From the NCBI RefSeq assembly GCF_031348265.1, contig NZ_CP133771.1, positions 1,054,001 through 1,118,000 on the forward strand: DNA of 64,000 bases. Reading direction: 5' to 3'. The stretch is from Streptomyces collinus. GTDB taxonomy: Bacteria; Actinomycetota; Actinomycetes; Streptomycetales; Streptomycetaceae. The notes beneath the pieces are model-generated. The model was not told the DNA's origin and did no database searches. It saw nothing but the letters and a program-made list of their open reading frames with translations. Positions within the stretch are counted from its first letter, which is position 1; each line of letters starts with the position of its first letter. The translations under genes and the position numbers were made by a program. Shown here in pieces: positions 63,934-64,000 of the stretch.

Positions 63934-64000
63934 GGTGCTCCCTGGGTCGGCGACGCGGACGGACTCGGACGTGGGCGAACTCAGGGGCAACGAGCCGGTC

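Overview
The window is very GC-rich, with strong third-position G/C bias, tight ATGA/GTGA start-stop overlaps, and a Streptomyces-type interspersed repeat (18966-19030). One regulator gene carries a single in-frame TTA codon. All of this points to a Streptomyces chromosome, probably an accessory-rich arm or a near-arm segment. No rRNA, tRNA or CRISPR array was seen.

Layout. (1) 1-21.5 kb, all minus strand: most of an extracellular-type contractile injection system (eCIS, phage-tail-like particle). In transcription order it encodes sheath, inner tube, gp28-like hub chaperone, a Pro-rich protein, DUF4255 cap, AAA+ ATPase, a small conserved-looking protein, a 2,292-aa DUF4157 protein with a nuclease-like C-terminus, a possible SUKH-type immunity protein, CIS-tube adaptor, LysM protein, gpD-like hub, gpV-like spike, PAAR-like tip, gp25 wedge and gpJ-like wedge. 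The next baseplate gene begins at the window edge. (2) 22-26.1 kb: two small unknown genes, then a GAF-domain regulator with its aldehyde dehydrogenase. (3) 26.1-28.3 kb: a lower-GC insert between two copies of the last 56 bp of the aldehyde dehydrogenase gene. It holds a decayed IS5-type transposase, a secreted lactococcin-972-like bacteriocin and a polytopic membrane protein that may be its immunity partner. (4) 28.4-38.7 kb, minus: a signalling block with a diguanylate cyclase, a hybrid histidine kinase, and a translationally coupled operon (two response regulators, HEAT-repeat membrane protein, family 2 glycosyltransferase, sensor kinase).

(5) 38.9-43.0 kb, minus: a two-gene biosynthetic unit. 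An MbtH-A-T-reductase NRPS-like protein overlaps a divergent leucyl/phenylalanyl-tRNA-protein transferase homologue. Together they look built to make a short peptide aldehyde using an aminoacyl-tRNA as one substrate. (6) 43.0-48.3 kb: a PAS-GGDEF-EAL membrane protein and a DEAD-box helicase. (7) 48.4-54.6 kb: a broken GH127 gene and a secreted 1,741-aa protein with two GH43 modules, the remains of an arabino-oligosaccharide locus. (8) 54.9-64 kb: methyltransferase, small protein, polysaccharide deacetylase, AI-2E-type permease, GNAT, pirin and AhpD-like protein with a palindromic operator between them, a MarR regulator, an XRE/NB-ARC/TPR regulator with a TTA codon, and a DUF5701 protein.

The most interesting parts are the NRPS/tRNA-transferase pair, the eCIS cargo-like giant protein with a putative nuclease domain, and the bacteriocin insert bounded by direct repeats. 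All family names come from reading the sequence and from memory of protein families; no searches were run.
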